Below are positions 48,367 to 58,158 of a stretch of 64,000 nt of DNA, in pieces. The notes under the pieces were generated by a model that worked only from the letters and a program-made list of their open reading frames with translations, was not told where the DNA came from and made no database searches. The DNA lies in contig NZ_JAODNV010000003.1 of the NCBI RefSeq assembly GCF_025398195.1, forward strand, positions 62,001 through 126,000, given 5' to 3'. Positions within the stretch are counted from its first letter, which is position 1; every line of letters starts with the position of its first letter. The position numbers and the translations under genes were made by a program. The DNA comes from Chelativorans petroleitrophicus. Its GTDB lineage: Bacteria; Pseudomonadota; Alphaproteobacteria; Rhizobiales; Rhizobiaceae.

Positions 48367-49296
48367 ATGCAAACTGATGTGGTAAGAATCGGAACGCGCG
48401 GAAGCGCGCTCGCATTGGCGCAAGCCGCGGAGACGCGCGCGCGGCTGATGGCCGCCCATGGGCTGCCGGAGGAAGCGTTCGAGATCGTGGTCATCCGAAC
48501 GACTGGAGACCGCATCCAGGACCGGCCGCTGTCCGAGGCCGGCGGCAAGGGGCTTTTCACCAGGGAAATCGAGGAAGCTCTGCGTAATGGCCGCATCGAT
48601 CTTGCGGTGCACTCCTCAAAGGATATGCCTACTGTGCTTCCGGAGGGGCTGGAGCTTGCCGCATTTCTTGAACGCGAGGATGTGCGCGACGCTTTCATGG
48701 GGCGTGAGGTGAGCCGGCTTAAAGAACTGCCTCGCGGGGCAAAGCTCGGCACATCCTCCCTGCGCCGGCAGGCCTTGACCCTACGCCTGCGGCCGGACCT
48801 CAAGGTCGAATCATTCCGCGGCAATGTGCAGACGCGGCTAAGGAAGCTGGAGGAGGGCGTGGCCGAAGGCACGCTGCTTGCGCTCGCGGGCTTGAAGCGG
48901 CTGAAGCTTGAGCATCTTGCCTCGGAGATCATGGACATTGCCGAATTTCCACCGGCCTTGGGGCAGGGGGCAATCTGCATCGAGACGCGGCAGGGCGATG
49001 AGCGGATAGGTCAGATGGTGGCGGCGATCCACCATGAGGCAACGGGCGCGGCTCTGATCTGCGAGCGTGCGTTTCTGGCCGCACTCGATGGCTCCTGCCG
49101 CACGCCGATTGCCGGGCACGCGACGGTCGAGGCGGATCGGATTCGTTTCTCCGGGATGATTCTGACCCCGGATGGCAGCCAGGCGCACCGGATTGAGCGC
49201 GAAGGCAGCGTTCGGGACGCTGTGAACATCGGCACGGAAGCTGGGGCGAGAATCCGTGAACAGGCAGGCAGCCAGTTCTTCGCCGGCTGGTCCTGA
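48367..49296 (+). CDS. hemC: Porphobilinogen deaminase (hydroxymethylbilane synthase)
   Basis: A 309-residue tetrapyrrole enzyme that joins four porphobilinogens. [15 protein letters not shown] at the start, [11 protein letters not shown] and the cofactor cysteine Cys244 in [13 protein letters not shown]. It starts the hemC-hemD-mic60-hemY operon and is separated from hemD by a single base. Confidence 0.95.
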   Translation: MQTDVVRIGTRGSALALAQAAETRARLMAAHGLPEEAFEIVVIRTTGDRIQDRPLSEAGGKGLFTREIEEALRNGRIDLAVHSSKDMPTVLPEGLELAAFLEREDVRDAFMGREVSRLKELPRGAKLGTSSLRRQALTLRLRPDLKVESFRGNVQTRLRKLEEGVAEGTLLALAGLKRLKLEHLASEIMDIAEFPPALGQGAICIETRQGDERIGQMVAAIHHEATGAALICERAFLAALDGSCRTPIAGHATVEADRIRFSGMILTPDGSQAHRIEREGSVRDAVNIGTEAGARIREQAGSQFFAGWS

Positions 49297-49297
49297 T

Positions 49298-49996
49298 ATG
49301 CAGCGCATTCTTGTCACCCGGCCGGAACCCGACAACGCGCGCACGGCTGAAAAGCTTTCTGCGCTCGGCTTCACACCCTTGCAGCTTCCGTTGACGGCCA
49401 TCAAGCCGCTGGCCGTCAGGGAATGGCCGGACCCTTCCTACATTGATGCGGTTGCCGTCACCAGCGTCAATGCCGTGCGCCATGCGCCTGAGGCATTGCT
49501 GACGGATATCGCACTCCAGCCCTGCTATACGGTTGGCGAACGATCAGGCGAGGTAGCCGGCGCGGCTGGTCTCAACGTTGTTGACGCCGAGGGCAAGGAT
49601 GCGGAAGGGCTCGTGCGGCGCATCACGGCAGATTTGGCGCAGGGCCGGAAAGTGCTTGTCCTCTGCGGGCGGGTGCGCCGTCCCGTATTGCAGGACGGGT
49701 TGAGGCAGGCGGGCATCGAAACCTTCGTTGTCGAGACCTATGACACCATCACCTTTAGCCCGAGCGAGGAAGAGATAGTGGCGAAGCTGGAAGCGCCTGT
49801 CGATGGCGTGCTGTTCTATTCCGCCCTCGCGGCGAAGGCGTTCGCGCGAATCTCGGCATGCCGCCTGTTCTCGCAATCTGCCTATTTCGCTATTTCGGAA
49901 AGAGTTGGGAAAATGCTGCCGCCTGAGGCAAGGGACCGTTTGCACATTGCGCAGGAACCGAACGAAGAAGCGCTGCTTTCGCTTCTTTCCCGTTAG
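49298..49996 (+). CDS. hemD: Uroporphyrinogen-III synthase
   Basis: A 232-residue HemD (MQRILVTRPEPDNARTAEKL). The family is poorly conserved, but VTSVNAVRHA, YTVGERSG and FYSALAAKAFARI fit. It closes the tetrapyrrole with inversion of ring D. ATG 49298 directly follows the hemC stop; an in-frame upstream start would lie inside hemC. Confidence 0.9.
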   Translation: MQRILVTRPEPDNARTAEKLSALGFTPLQLPLTAIKPLAVREWPDPSYIDAVAVTSVNAVRHAPEALLTDIALQPCYTVGERSGEVAGAAGLNVVDAEGKDAEGLVRRITADLAQGRKVLVLCGRVRRPVLQDGLRQAGIETFVVETYDTITFSPSEEEIVAKLEAPVDGVLFYSALAAKAFARISACRLFSQSAYFAISERVGKMLPPEARDRLHIAQEPNEEALLSLLSR

Positions 49997-50072
49997 CGCC
50001 AACTTTTTTCGGGCGGCGCGGCTGTGGTAGGTGTGCTGCGCTGCACAACAGCGAGACGACAGGAGCTGCCGG

Positions 50073-51467
50073 ATGGTCAAAACGCCTAGAACGCGCCATT
50101 CAAAGGCCAGCCGAGAACCGGTGACCATTGATCTCGAGGCAGAGGCGGTTGAGCGCAATGCAGACGAGGCCGTCGCGGTGAAGGCCGAGGAGGCTGCCTC
50201 GGCTGAAGGAGAGACCGGCGCTGCGGACCGCGAAGGCGCTCGGACGGCGGACACGGCGCCTGAGGAGCCTGTGAACACAGGAGAGACCGAGACGGCCGGC
50301 GCTACTCAGGCAACTCCGGAAGGTGAGGCCCCCTCCGAGCCTCAGCGTGAAGAACCCACCCGTCCGCGAAGGGCGGGCGTTGCCGCGCTAGCCGTGATTG
50401 CCGGACTCGTGGGCGGAGCGGCCGGTGCCGGCGGCGTGTGGTTTGTCGAACGATATTCTCCGGAAAACACGGCGCCCGATCCTGCCCTCGAGAGTCTCCG
50501 CCAACAGGTACAGGCGCTCGACAGTGCACTCGCACGGCTGCTTGAGGAGAGAGCCAGCGCGCAGGCCTCCAATCCTCCCGCAGATCAGGCGCTGGCTCCG
50601 GCTGTTGACGAGCTGCGCCAGCGGGTCACGGCGATGGAATCGCAGATCGGCGGGCTGAACGAAAGCGTCAAGGCGCTTCAGGAAGTGCCCCGCTTGGCGC
50701 CTGGAGCGGCAGCGCTCGTGCCCATTGAGCAGCGCCTCACGGATGTGGAAGACCGCTTAGCCGACCTGGCACAGATCGCGGGTCAGGCGGAGGGCAGTGC
50801 GGAGCTGAGCGGGCGGCTCGCCGCAGCTGAGGAACGCATCACCGGTTCGGAGCAGGCCGCCCAGGAAGCACGGCAATCGGCGACTGCGAATGCACAAAGG
50901 CTGGATGAGATTATCTCGCGACTCACAGCGCTTGAGGAGCGGGTGGAACGCCAGGACGAGGGGCCGCGCCTTGCCCTTATCGTCGCGGCATCCGCGCTGC
51001 GTTCGGCGGTGGAGCGCGGAGAGCCCTTCGCGGGCGAACTGGAAACATACACGGCCCTTGCGCCCAATCCGGCGGCGGTCGAGCCCCTGACACGCTATGC
51101 CGACACCGGAGTTCCCACTGACGCTGAACTGGTTGCCGCGGCGTCGGACGCCGCCTCGCGGATCGTTTCGGCTACGACCGCCCTCCCGCCGGATGCGGGC
51201 TTTCTCGACCGGCTGATGGCGAGCGCGCGCTCGGCCGTGAAGGTGCGTCCCGTCGGCGAGGTGGAAGGTGAGACGCCGGAGGCGATCGCCGCGCGCATGG
51301 AAGCCGCTGTGCAGCGCGGGGATCACGCCGCCGCGATCGCGGAGTACGACTCGCTTCCGGCGGCGGCGAAGGAGGCCGCGAGCGATTTCGCCGAGAAGCT
51401 GCGCGCCCGCATCGCAGCCGAGGAGGTGCTGGAAAATGCGCTTTCCGATGCGCTGAACCCCGCTTGA
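50073..51467 (+). CDS. mic60: Mic60/mitofilin homologue in hem operon
   Basis: A 464-residue membrane-anchored protein. Residues 1-95 are a cytoplasmic acidic low-complexity region; one membrane helix lies near 100-120 (AGVAALAVIAGLVGGAAGAG); coiled coil follows to about 300 (repeated AVDELRQRVTAMESQIGGL type segments); the C-terminal mitofilin-like domain covers roughly 300-464. Alphaproteobacterial Mic60 shapes inner-membrane invaginations and is typically encoded between hemD and hemY. AGGAG precedes ATG 50073. Confidence 0.85.
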   Translation: MVKTPRTRHSKASREPVTIDLEAEAVERNADEAVAVKAEEAASAEGETGAADREGARTADTAPEEPVNTGETETAGATQATPEGEAPSEPQREEPTRPRRAGVAALAVIAGLVGGAAGAGGVWFVERYSPENTAPDPALESLRQQVQALDSALARLLEERASAQASNPPADQALAPAVDELRQRVTAMESQIGGLNESVKALQEVPRLAPGAAALVPIEQRLTDVEDRLADLAQIAGQAEGSAELSGRLAAAEERITGSEQAAQEARQSATANAQRLDEIISRLTALEERVERQDEGPRLALIVAASALRSAVERGEPFAGELETYTALAPNPAAVEPLTRYADTGVPTDAELVAAASDAASRIVSATTALPPDAGFLDRLMASARSAVKVRPVGEVEGETPEAIAARMEAAVQRGDHAAAIAEYDSLPAAAKEAASDFAEKLRARIAAEEVLENALSDALNPA

Positions 51468-51475
51468 GGAAGCCG

Positions 51476-53140
51476 ATGGTCCGTGTTCTCGTCTTTTTCG
51501 TTCTCGTTCTGTTTCTAGGCCTTGGCTTTGCGTGGCTTGCCGAGCGTCCGGGGGATCTGGTGATCACCTTCGGCGGCTACCGCTACGAAGTCACGCTGAT
51601 GATGGCCGCCGTGCTGGTGGTGGCTGTGGTCGCAGCGGTCATGCTTCTGTGGTGGATTCTGCGCGGTCTCTGGCGCAGCCCCTATGCGGTGGCCCGCTAT
51701 TTCAGAGCGCGGCGGCGCGATCGCGGTTATCAGTCGCTCTCCACCGGTCTCATTGCCGCTGGTGCCGGCGACGCGGGTCTTGCTCGCCGCATGGGCAAGC
51801 AGGCTGCCAAGCTGCTCTCGTCGGATCAGGAGCCGCTTCTGCACCTGCTCGATGCTCAGGCCGCCCTTCTGGAAGGCGATCACGAGGCGGCACGCAAGAA
51901 GTTTGCCGCCATGGTCGAGGACCCGGAGATGCGGCTTCTCGGCCTGCGCGGGCTTTATCTGGAAGCGGAGCGCATGGGCGAGCGCGAGGCCGCCCGCCAC
52001 TACGCCGCACAGGCCGCCAGAACCGCGCCGCAACTTGGCTGGGCGATGAAAGCCACGCTGGAAGCGAGGGTCGAGGAGCGCGACTGGAAGGGTGCGCTGG
52101 CGCTGGTAGAGGCACAGAAACCCGCGCACCCCGGGGAGCGCGAGGCCCAGGCGCGCCGCCGCGCCGTATTGCTCACTGCCCAGGCGATGGATGAGCTTGA
52201 CAGCGATCCTGCGATGGCGCGCGCCAACGCTCTGGAGGCTCACCGCCTGCAGCCGGATTTTGTGCCGGCGGCGGTGACCGCGGCTCGCGCGCTTCTGCGG
52301 CAGAACGATCTGCGCCGGGCGACCAAGGTGCTGGAGACGGTTTGGAAGAAGACGCCCCATCCGGAAGTGGTTGAGGTCTACGTCCATGCGCGGCCGGGCG
52401 ATTCCACCCATGACCGGCTGACGCGGGCCCGGAAGCTGGCGCGGCTCCGGCCCAACCACGTCGAATCGGAGCTGGCGGTGGCCCGCGCCGCGCTGGATGC
52501 CGGCGAGTTCGCCCAGGCCCGCGCCGCCGCCGAAGCGGCCGTGCGGCTTTCCCCGCGCGAGGGGGCCTTCCTTCTCCTCGCCGATATCGAGGAAGCGGAG
52601 ACGGGCGATCAGGGCCGTGTGCGGCACTGGCTGGCCAAGGCCGTGCGCGCGCCACGCGATCCCGCCTGGGTGGCGGACGGCTATGTGGCCGAGCGCTGGA
52701 TGCCCGCCTCTCCTGTGACGGGCGAACTCGACGCCTTTGAGTGGCGCGTTCCGATGGAACGTCCCGGTCAGATCATCGATGCCGAAGAGGCGCTGACGGC
52801 GCTGCCGGAAGGCAGTCACCGCTCGGCCGAGGTGAATGCAGAGGAAGCCCATCGTCCGCCGGACGAAGCTGTTTCGGCGTCTAATGCCCGAGTGGACGAG
52901 CCGGCGGCAGCCTGGGAAACCAAGGTCCCGCCCGCTCCGGCAAAGGACGAGGCCGCCAGCGCCGCACGTGATGCAGGGGAGGCGCGTCCCCACATCGAGG
53001 AGAAGCCGGTGCAGCGCATCACGCCCGTGATCCCGGACGGAAAAGATGAGGCTGAAGAGCCAAGACCTCCGCTACCGGACGACCCCGGCGTCGAGCCGGA
53101 GGAGGAGGCCAGCACCTCGAGGAACTTCCGCCTGTTTTGA
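51476..53140 (+). CDS. hemY: HemY-type TPR membrane protein
   Basis: A 554-residue protein of the HemY N-terminal family. Two membrane helices span about residues 3-22 and 38-62, then TPR repeats (QEPLLHLLDAQAALLEGDHEAA and others) to about 400. Residues 430-554 are an acidic, low-complexity tail ending RNFRLF. It is associated with heme synthesis by gene context, not by known chemistry. ATG 51476 has GAGG six bases upstream; TTG 51464 overlaps mic60. Confidence 0.88.
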   Translation: MVRVLVFFVLVLFLGLGFAWLAERPGDLVITFGGYRYEVTLMMAAVLVVAVVAAVMLLWWILRGLWRSPYAVARYFRARRRDRGYQSLSTGLIAAGAGDAGLARRMGKQAAKLLSSDQEPLLHLLDAQAALLEGDHEAARKKFAAMVEDPEMRLLGLRGLYLEAERMGEREAARHYAAQAARTAPQLGWAMKATLEARVEERDWKGALALVEAQKPAHPGEREAQARRRAVLLTAQAMDELDSDPAMARANALEAHRLQPDFVPAAVTAARALLRQNDLRRATKVLETVWKKTPHPEVVEVYVHARPGDSTHDRLTRARKLARLRPNHVESELAVARAALDAGEFAQARAAAEAAVRLSPREGAFLLLADIEEAETGDQGRVRHWLAKAVRAPRDPAWVADGYVAERWMPASPVTGELDAFEWRVPMERPGQIIDAEEALTALPEGSHRSAEVNAEEAHRPPDEAVSASNARVDEPAAAWETKVPPAPAKDEAASAARDAGEARPHIEEKPVQRITPVIPDGKDEAEEPRPPLPDDPGVEPEEEASTSRNFRLF

Positions 53141-53277
53141 ATGGCGTGACACGTCCGCAACAGAGCCTGAGGAACCGTGGCCACGAAGAGACATTTTCCC
53201 CAGGTGGCCGCTTGGGGCGCTTGTGCGCTCCGCCGCCGCTCTCCAAACATGGCGCTGACGATTCCATAAGGCCTATG

Positions 53278-53748
53278 ATGTTCGAGCGTATTCTTTCATT
53301 CCTCAGAGATCTGCCGGCGGGCGGCAACGGCACGGGCAAGCTCACCGTTGATGACCCGCGCGTGGCGGCTGCCGCCCTGTTGATTCACGTCATGAGTGCG
53401 GACGGCGTGGCGAGTCCGGACGAGCAGAAACGGCTGAGGGAAGCGCTGTCGAAAGCCTATAATCTCAGGGGCGCCGATCTGAAGGCCCTGATGAAGGCCG
53501 GTGAAGAGGCGGAAGCCGAGGCGGTGGACCTCTACGTATTTACAAGCGTGCTCAATCGGAACCTCGATGAGGATGCACGGGCGGAGTTCATCCGGCTGAT
53601 GTGGGAAATCGTCTTTGCAGACGGAGAGATGCACGAGCTGGAAGACAATCTGGTCTGGCGCGTTGCCGAGTTGATCGGGGTCGATTCGCGCACTCGGGTG
53701 CTGATGCGTCAGAGCGTGCGGACGGCGGACGGGGAGGGAGGCGAATAG
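53278..53748 (+). CDS. TerB-family protein
   Basis: A 156-residue helical protein with two metal-coordinating TerB-like motifs, HVMSADGVASPDEQKRL and WEIVFADGEMHELEDNLVWR. The family name comes from tellurite resistance but most members are of unknown function. AAGG is six bases before ATG 53278; ATG 53275 is also possible. Confidence 0.85.
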   Translation: MFERILSFLRDLPAGGNGTGKLTVDDPRVAAAALLIHVMSADGVASPDEQKRLREALSKAYNLRGADLKALMKAGEEAEAEAVDLYVFTSVLNRNLDEDARAEFIRLMWEIVFADGEMHELEDNLVWRVAELIGVDSRTRVLMRQSVRTADGEGGE

Positions 53749-53758
53749 AAGCGCACCC

Positions 53759-54544
53759 ATGGGCGGGGACGGAGAAAAGAAGATCCTGATAGTGTTGCAT
53801 CAGGAGCTGTCGAGCCCCGGCCGGGTAGGCCAGCTTCTGCAGCGCTCGGGCTTTACGCTCGATATCCGCCGCCCGCCGCTGGGCGATCCCCTGCCCGAAA
53901 CGCTCGCGGAGCATGCCGGGGCAGTGGTGTTCGGCGGCCCGATGAGCGCCAACGACCAAGACGATTTCATCCGCCGTGAGACGGAATGGCTGGCCGTTCC
54001 CCTGAAAGAAGAAAAACCGTTTCTCGGCATTTGCCTTGGCGCCCAGATGCTGGTGAAGCATCTGGGCGGGCAGGTGAAGAGCCGTGATGACGGCCTGGTG
54101 GAGATTGGCTGGTATCCGCTGCGGGCCACCGAAGAGGGACGCCGGCTGATGCACTGGCCGGAGATGGTCTACCAGTTTCACCGCGAGGGCTTTTCGCTTC
54201 CCTCAGGCGCCACGCTGCTGGCCACCGCTGAACATTATCCCAATCAAGCCTTCCGGTACGGCCGCAACGCCTGGGGCATCCAGTTCCACGCGGAGCTGAC
54301 GCGCCTGATGATGCAGCGCTGGGTGGTGCGCGGGGCGCATCGCTTCGTGCTGCCCGGCGCGCAGCCGGGCCGGGATCATCTGGGTGGCCGCCTCATCTGG
54401 GACACGCACCTGAAGCAGTGGCTGGTCGATTTCCTGGACATCGTCTTCGGCGGCGGCAGGGAGGCTCGCGTGCAGGCGGGCGACGAAGCGGAGGCGCAGA
54501 GGCCGCTCGGTCAGAGGAAAGTGGGCAAGCGCGGGATCGCCTAA
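53759..54544 (+). CDS. Class I glutamine amidotransferase
   Basis: A 261-residue stand-alone GATase1 domain. Nucleophile Cys92 in GICLGAQ and His177 in WGIQFHAELT complete the triad. The group is annotated as GMP synthase-like glutaminase, but no synthetase domain is present, so the acceptor is unknown. It starts 10 bases after the TerB-like gene. The tail (residues 240-261) is Arg/Gln-rich. Confidence 0.88.
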   Translation: MGGDGEKKILIVLHQELSSPGRVGQLLQRSGFTLDIRRPPLGDPLPETLAEHAGAVVFGGPMSANDQDDFIRRETEWLAVPLKEEKPFLGICLGAQMLVKHLGGQVKSRDDGLVEIGWYPLRATEEGRRLMHWPEMVYQFHREGFSLPSGATLLATAEHYPNQAFRYGRNAWGIQFHAELTRLMMQRWVVRGAHRFVLPGAQPGRDHLGGRLIWDTHLKQWLVDFLDIVFGGGREARVQAGDEAEAQRPLGQRKVGKRGIA

Positions 54545-54705
54545 CGACCGGTTCCTCTTTGCGGAGGCCTTTGCGGGATGTCGTAATTTCCCGCCACAGG
54601 AAGCGCAGGGGGGCAGGTCAAAGCAGCGCAATTGAAGGCCCAAAAATTGTGCGCCAACTTGTGCGTCGTCGCTGGCATGCCGCGGGCTCGTGGCCTATAT
54701 AGGCG
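54545..54705. other. Gap upstream of 6S RNA
   Basis: No gene seen. A TATATA (54696-54701) lies at the expected -10 distance from the 6S RNA 5' end; the -35 is not clear. A short CCTC...GAGG hairpin follows the amidotransferase stop. Confidence 0.5.
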
Positions 54706-54870
54706 CTGGCGGTCTGCGCCTCGCGACAGGAATCCACATCCCCGGGGCCTTATCGATCCTGAAGGGAGCTGTCCCTGACCTTGTCCGTGGACTTGGTCAT
54801 ATGGCGCCCACCTACTTTGTAGGTTCCCGGGATCGAGCATTCCATCGGTTGTCGCGGATCGCCATATGCC
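54706..54870 (+). ncRNA. ssrS: 6S RNA
   Basis: About 165 bases that fold like 6S RNA, a regulator that mimics an open promoter and holds RNA polymerase in stationary phase. The 5' and 3' ends pair: GGCGGTCTG with CGGATCGCC, CGCGACA with TGTCGCG, and GGAAT with ATTCC. Inside are TCGATCC/GGATCGA, a perfect hairpin GACC-TT-GTCC-GT-GGAC-TT-GGTC near 54777-54798, and ACCTAC...GTAGGT. It lies 72 bases before ygfA, the classic position. End points are approximate. Confidence 0.85.
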
Positions 54871-54942
54871 AATGTCGCCCCCTTCCCTTGCGTGTGTCGT
54901 TTTCCGCTTCGCCGGAGCTTTCGGGTTCCGCTACAAGGGGGC

Positions 54943-55530
54943 ATGGAAGTCACACCCCGGGAACTGAAAAAGACACTGCGGCAGGAGGCGCTCGCGCGTC
55001 GCGATGCGCTCGATCCGCGCTGGCGCATCGAAGCGTCCCTCAGCTTCGCGAATTGGGTGGAGGCGCTTGCGCCGCCTGCTGGCACGGCCGTTTCGGGCTT
55101 CTGGCCCATGCGGTCGGAAGTCGATGTGCGGCCGCTGATGGAGGCGCTGAGAAAGCGCGGCGCCCGCCTCTGCCTGCCCGCCATCCTCGACCGGGAGACC
55201 ATCGTCTTCCGCGAGTTTCTGCCCGATGCGCCGCTTGTCGATATGGGCTTCGGCACCAAGGGTCTCGACGCAAGCGCAGCTGTGCTCGAACCTGATCTGA
55301 TGCTCGTGCCGCTTGCAGCCTTCGACCGGCGCGGACACCGCATCGGCTATGGCGCCGGCTACTATGACCGCGCCATTGCGCGGCTCAAGGCAAACGGCCA
55401 TGCTCGCCGTCTCGTCGGTATCGCCTTTGATTGCCAAGAAGTGCCGCAGGTGCCCGACGAGCCCCATGACGTCATCATCCCCGAAATCCTGACAGAGAGC
55501 GGCTTGCGCCGGTTCCCTCCCGCCGGGTAA
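54943..55530 (+). CDS. ygfA: 5-formyltetrahydrofolate cyclo-ligase
   Basis: A 195-residue folate enzyme that recycles 5-formyltetrahydrofolate. ATP and folate motifs appear in LKKTLRQEALARRDAL, FWPMRSEVDV, and the hallmark DRRGHRIGYGAGYYDRAI. AAGGGGGC precedes ATG 54943. It lies downstream of 6S RNA, with which it is often co-transcribed. Confidence 0.94.
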   Translation: MEVTPRELKKTLRQEALARRDALDPRWRIEASLSFANWVEALAPPAGTAVSGFWPMRSEVDVRPLMEALRKRGARLCLPAILDRETIVFREFLPDAPLVDMGFGTKGLDASAAVLEPDLMLVPLAAFDRRGHRIGYGAGYYDRAIARLKANGHARRLVGIAFDCQEVPQVPDEPHDVIIPEILTESGLRRFPPAG

Positions 55531-55538
55531 GAGCGGTC

Positions 55539-56363
55539 ATGCGGATTCTCTTTCTTGGCGACATGGTCGGCCGCACCGGCCGCACGGCGGTTTGGCAACG
55601 GCTTCCAGGCTTCATCTCTGATTTCCGGCTCGATTTCGTGGTGGTGAATGGTGAAAACGCCGCCGGCGGGTTCGGCATCACTGAGGAAATCTTTCAGGAA
55701 ACCCTGAAAGCCGGTGCCGACGTGGTCACGACCGGAAACCACGTATGGGACCAACGCGAGGCGCTGAGCTTCGCCTCGCGCGAGGAGCGGTTCCTGCGGC
55801 CCGCCAACTTCCCTAGGGGTACGCCGGGCCGCGGCTCGGGCCTCTATCTAGCCCGGAACGGAGCGCGCGTTCTGGTTGCCAACATCATGGGCCGTATCTT
55901 CATGCAGCCCGATCTGGATGACCCGTTCCGCACGGCGGAGGAAGAGCTTGCCGCCTGCCCGCTCGGAGAACAGGCCGATGTGGCGATCATCGATTTTCAT
56001 GCCGAAGCAACTTCCGAGAAGGTGTGCTTCGGCCATTTCGTGGACGGCCGGGTGAGTGCCGTCATCGGCACGCACACGCATCAGCCGACCGCCGATCATC
56101 AGATTCTCAACGGCGGCACCGCCTACATTACCGATGCAGGCATGTGCGGCGACTTCGATTCCTCGCTCGGCTTCGACAAGGAAGAGCCGCTCAACCGGTT
56201 CATCACCAAGGTGCCGAAGGGCCGCTTCGAGGCGGCCAACGGACCCGCAACCATTTGCGGCGTCGGGTTGGAGATCTCCGACCGCACCGGCCTCGCGGAG
56301 AAGATCGCGCCGCTCAGGCTGGGACCGAGACTGGAGGAGACGATTCCGCCTTTCTGGCGTTGA
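55539..56363 (+). CDS. ymdB: YmdB-family metallophosphoesterase
   Basis: A 274-residue calcineurin-like phosphoesterase (TIGR00282). Metal ligands are visible in [32 protein letters not shown] and [12 protein letters not shown]. YmdB of Bacillus is a cAMP phosphodiesterase affecting development; the substrate here is not known. It follows ygfA by eight bases. Confidence 0.93.
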   Translation: MRILFLGDMVGRTGRTAVWQRLPGFISDFRLDFVVVNGENAAGGFGITEEIFQETLKAGADVVTTGNHVWDQREALSFASREERFLRPANFPRGTPGRGSGLYLARNGARVLVANIMGRIFMQPDLDDPFRTAEEELAACPLGEQADVAIIDFHAEATSEKVCFGHFVDGRVSAVIGTHTHQPTADHQILNGGTAYITDAGMCGDFDSSLGFDKEEPLNRFITKVPKGRFEAANGPATICGVGLEISDRTGLAEKIAPLRLGPRLEETIPPFWR

Positions 56364-56427
56364 CCTCGGTGCGCGCGGCCCCTACCTCTGCCAAACTCTG
56401 CCGCCTTTGTCCGGAGGACGACCCTCG

Positions 56428-57195
56428 ATGGATTGGCTTCTCTCTCACTTCGATTTCGTCGCCAGCCCTGAAGCCTGGATAGCGCTTGTGACGCTCGTGG
56501 TGCTCGAGATCGTGCTCGGCATCGACAATCTCATCTTCATCTCCATTCTCACGAACAAGCTGCCGCAGGAGAATCAGAAGCTCGCCCGCAGGCTCGGGAT
56601 CAGCGGAGCACTCATTCTAAGACTCGCGCTCCTCGGTACCATCTCTTTCATCGTGCAGCTCACGACGCCGGTCTTCACGCTTTTCGATCACGGATTCTCC
56701 TGGAGGGACCTCATCCTTATCGCCGGAGGCCTTTTCCTCGTCTGGAAGGCGACGAAGGAAATCCACCACTCGGTCGATCCGCACGACCCGAAGGAAAACC
56801 TGGTTGCCAAGGCCGCCACGCTCGGAATGGGGGCGGCCATCGTGCAGATCCTCATGCTTGATCTTGTTTTTTCGATCGACTCCATCATCACTGCTGTCGG
56901 GATGACGGATCATCTGGCTATCATGTTCATCGCCGTCATCACCGCGGTGACCGTTATGCTGATCGCCGCCGAGCCGCTGTCGCGCTTCATCGCCGCCAAC
57001 CCGACAGTTGTAATGCTGGCGCTGGGCTTCCTGCTCATGATCGGCATGACGCTGATCGCGGACGGTTTCGGCTTTCACGTGCCCAAGGGATACGTCTATA
57101 CCGCCATGGGCTTTTCGGCCATGGTCGAGGCGCTCAACATGCTGGCGCGGCGCAAGCGCATGGCCCAGCAGGAGGCTACACGCCCCGGAGAATGA
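56428..57195 (+). CDS. TerC-family membrane transporter
   Basis: A 255-residue membrane protein with seven expected helices. Conserved acidic motifs [12 protein letters not shown] and [15 protein letters not shown] are intact. Relatives export manganese or other metals. GGAGG lies 10 bases before ATG 56428. No yybP-ykoY-type manganese riboswitch was recognisable in the 64-base leader. Its end overlaps the convergent MBL-fold gene by 20 bases. Confidence 0.9.
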   Translation: MDWLLSHFDFVASPEAWIALVTLVVLEIVLGIDNLIFISILTNKLPQENQKLARRLGISGALILRLALLGTISFIVQLTTPVFTLFDHGFSWRDLILIAGGLFLVWKATKEIHHSVDPHDPKENLVAKAATLGMGAAIVQILMLDLVFSIDSIITAVGMTDHLAIMFIAVITAVTVMLIAAEPLSRFIAANPTVVMLALGFLLMIGMTLIADGFGFHVPKGYVYTAMGFSAMVEALNMLARRKRMAQQEATRPGE

Positions 57196-57976
57196 TGATC
57201 GTGGGCCGGCTGGGCAGAGTGCCCATGGAGACCGTGATTGTGCGCTCGTCGAGAAAGGCGATGTCGAAACGCTCGCCCATGCGGGTGGAAAAGGCTTCGA
57301 TGGGTGTCGAGAAGCGGTGCATGGGCATGATGATGGAGGAGGAAAGGCGCCGCGCGATCTCGCTCATGCCGTCGAGCGAAAGCGTCAGCCCGCCATCGAT
57401 CGGCACCATCAGCACGTCGAGCCGTCCTATCGCGGCATAGTGGGAATCCTCCAGCCGGTGGTGGAGGTGGCCCAGATGGCCGATGCACAGGCCCGCCACC
57501 TCGAAGATGAAGATGGAGTTGCCGTCTTTCTCCATCGTGCCCGGCCCGCGGATGTCAGTGGTCACGTTGCGGATGTAGACGTCCTCCACGAGCAGCGAAT
57601 GTCGTATCGGGCCGTCCCCGTCGGGATTCCAGCCCGTGAGCACGTGTTCGATAGCCGGGTCGGGATAGGGCGTGTAGTGGCTCGAATGCGCCTTGTTCAT
57701 GGTGACGATGTCGGGCCGCGGCTCCGTGCCGTACAGGCCTGAGAAATCGGTGGCGATCCGCACGCCTGCCGGTGTCTCGATGATGTAGGTGGAGTGCCCG
57801 GCATAGGTGATGGTCACGCTTTCCCCGCCGGCGGCTGTGCGCAGGCTCACATAGGTGGCCCGAGGCAATGCGTTTGCGACGGCGAGGCAGGTGCTTGGCC
57901 GCTCGACCGTCTGCGCCAGGGCGAGCGGAGCGGGCAGGAAGACCAGTATAAAGGCAAGGAGGCGAAGCACGGGCAT
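57176..57976 (-). CDS. Exported metallo-beta-lactamase-fold protein with altered metal motif
   Basis: A 266-residue UlaG-like MBL-fold protein. Signal peptide 1-20 ([16 protein letters not shown]). The strand [22 protein letters not shown] is typical, but the usual HxHxDH metal motif reads KAHSSHYT, so the first His and the Asp appear replaced. Downstream His-rich [10 protein letters not shown] and MPMHRF remain. It may bind one metal or have lost catalysis. ATG 57976 has GGAG six bases upstream. Confidence 0.75.
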   Translation of the reverse strand: MPVLRLLAFILVFLPAPLALAQTVERPSTCLAVANALPRATYVSLRTAAGGESVTITYAGHSTYIIETPAGVRIATDFSGLYGTEPRPDIVTMNKAHSSHYTPYPDPAIEHVLTGWNPDGDGPIRHSLLVEDVYIRNVTTDIRGPGTMEKDGNSIFIFEVAGLCIGHLGHLHHRLEDSHYAAIGRLDVLMVPIDGGLTLSLDGMSEIARRLSSSIIMPMHRFSTPIEAFSTRMGERFDIAFLDERTITVSMGTLPSRPTIIILRGV

Positions 57977-58158
57977 CGGCGTCTCCGGCAGGTCCGCGCC
58001 GGTTAGATTAATCCAGAATGGTACTCTTCGCCATGGAAGGCCGCGTAACCATTGCGTGAGGCCCGCAAGCCCCGCGCGTTCTGGACCTGAAGGCCCGTTT
58101 TCACTATAAGGCCGCAAATCCGCGATATTTCAGGACGTGTTTGCGACGAAGGAGCCCC

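Noticed and set aside
56364-56427. Manganese (yybP-ykoY) riboswitch upstream of the TerC-family gene
   Set aside because: The 64-base leader is too short and lacks the conserved loop sequences.
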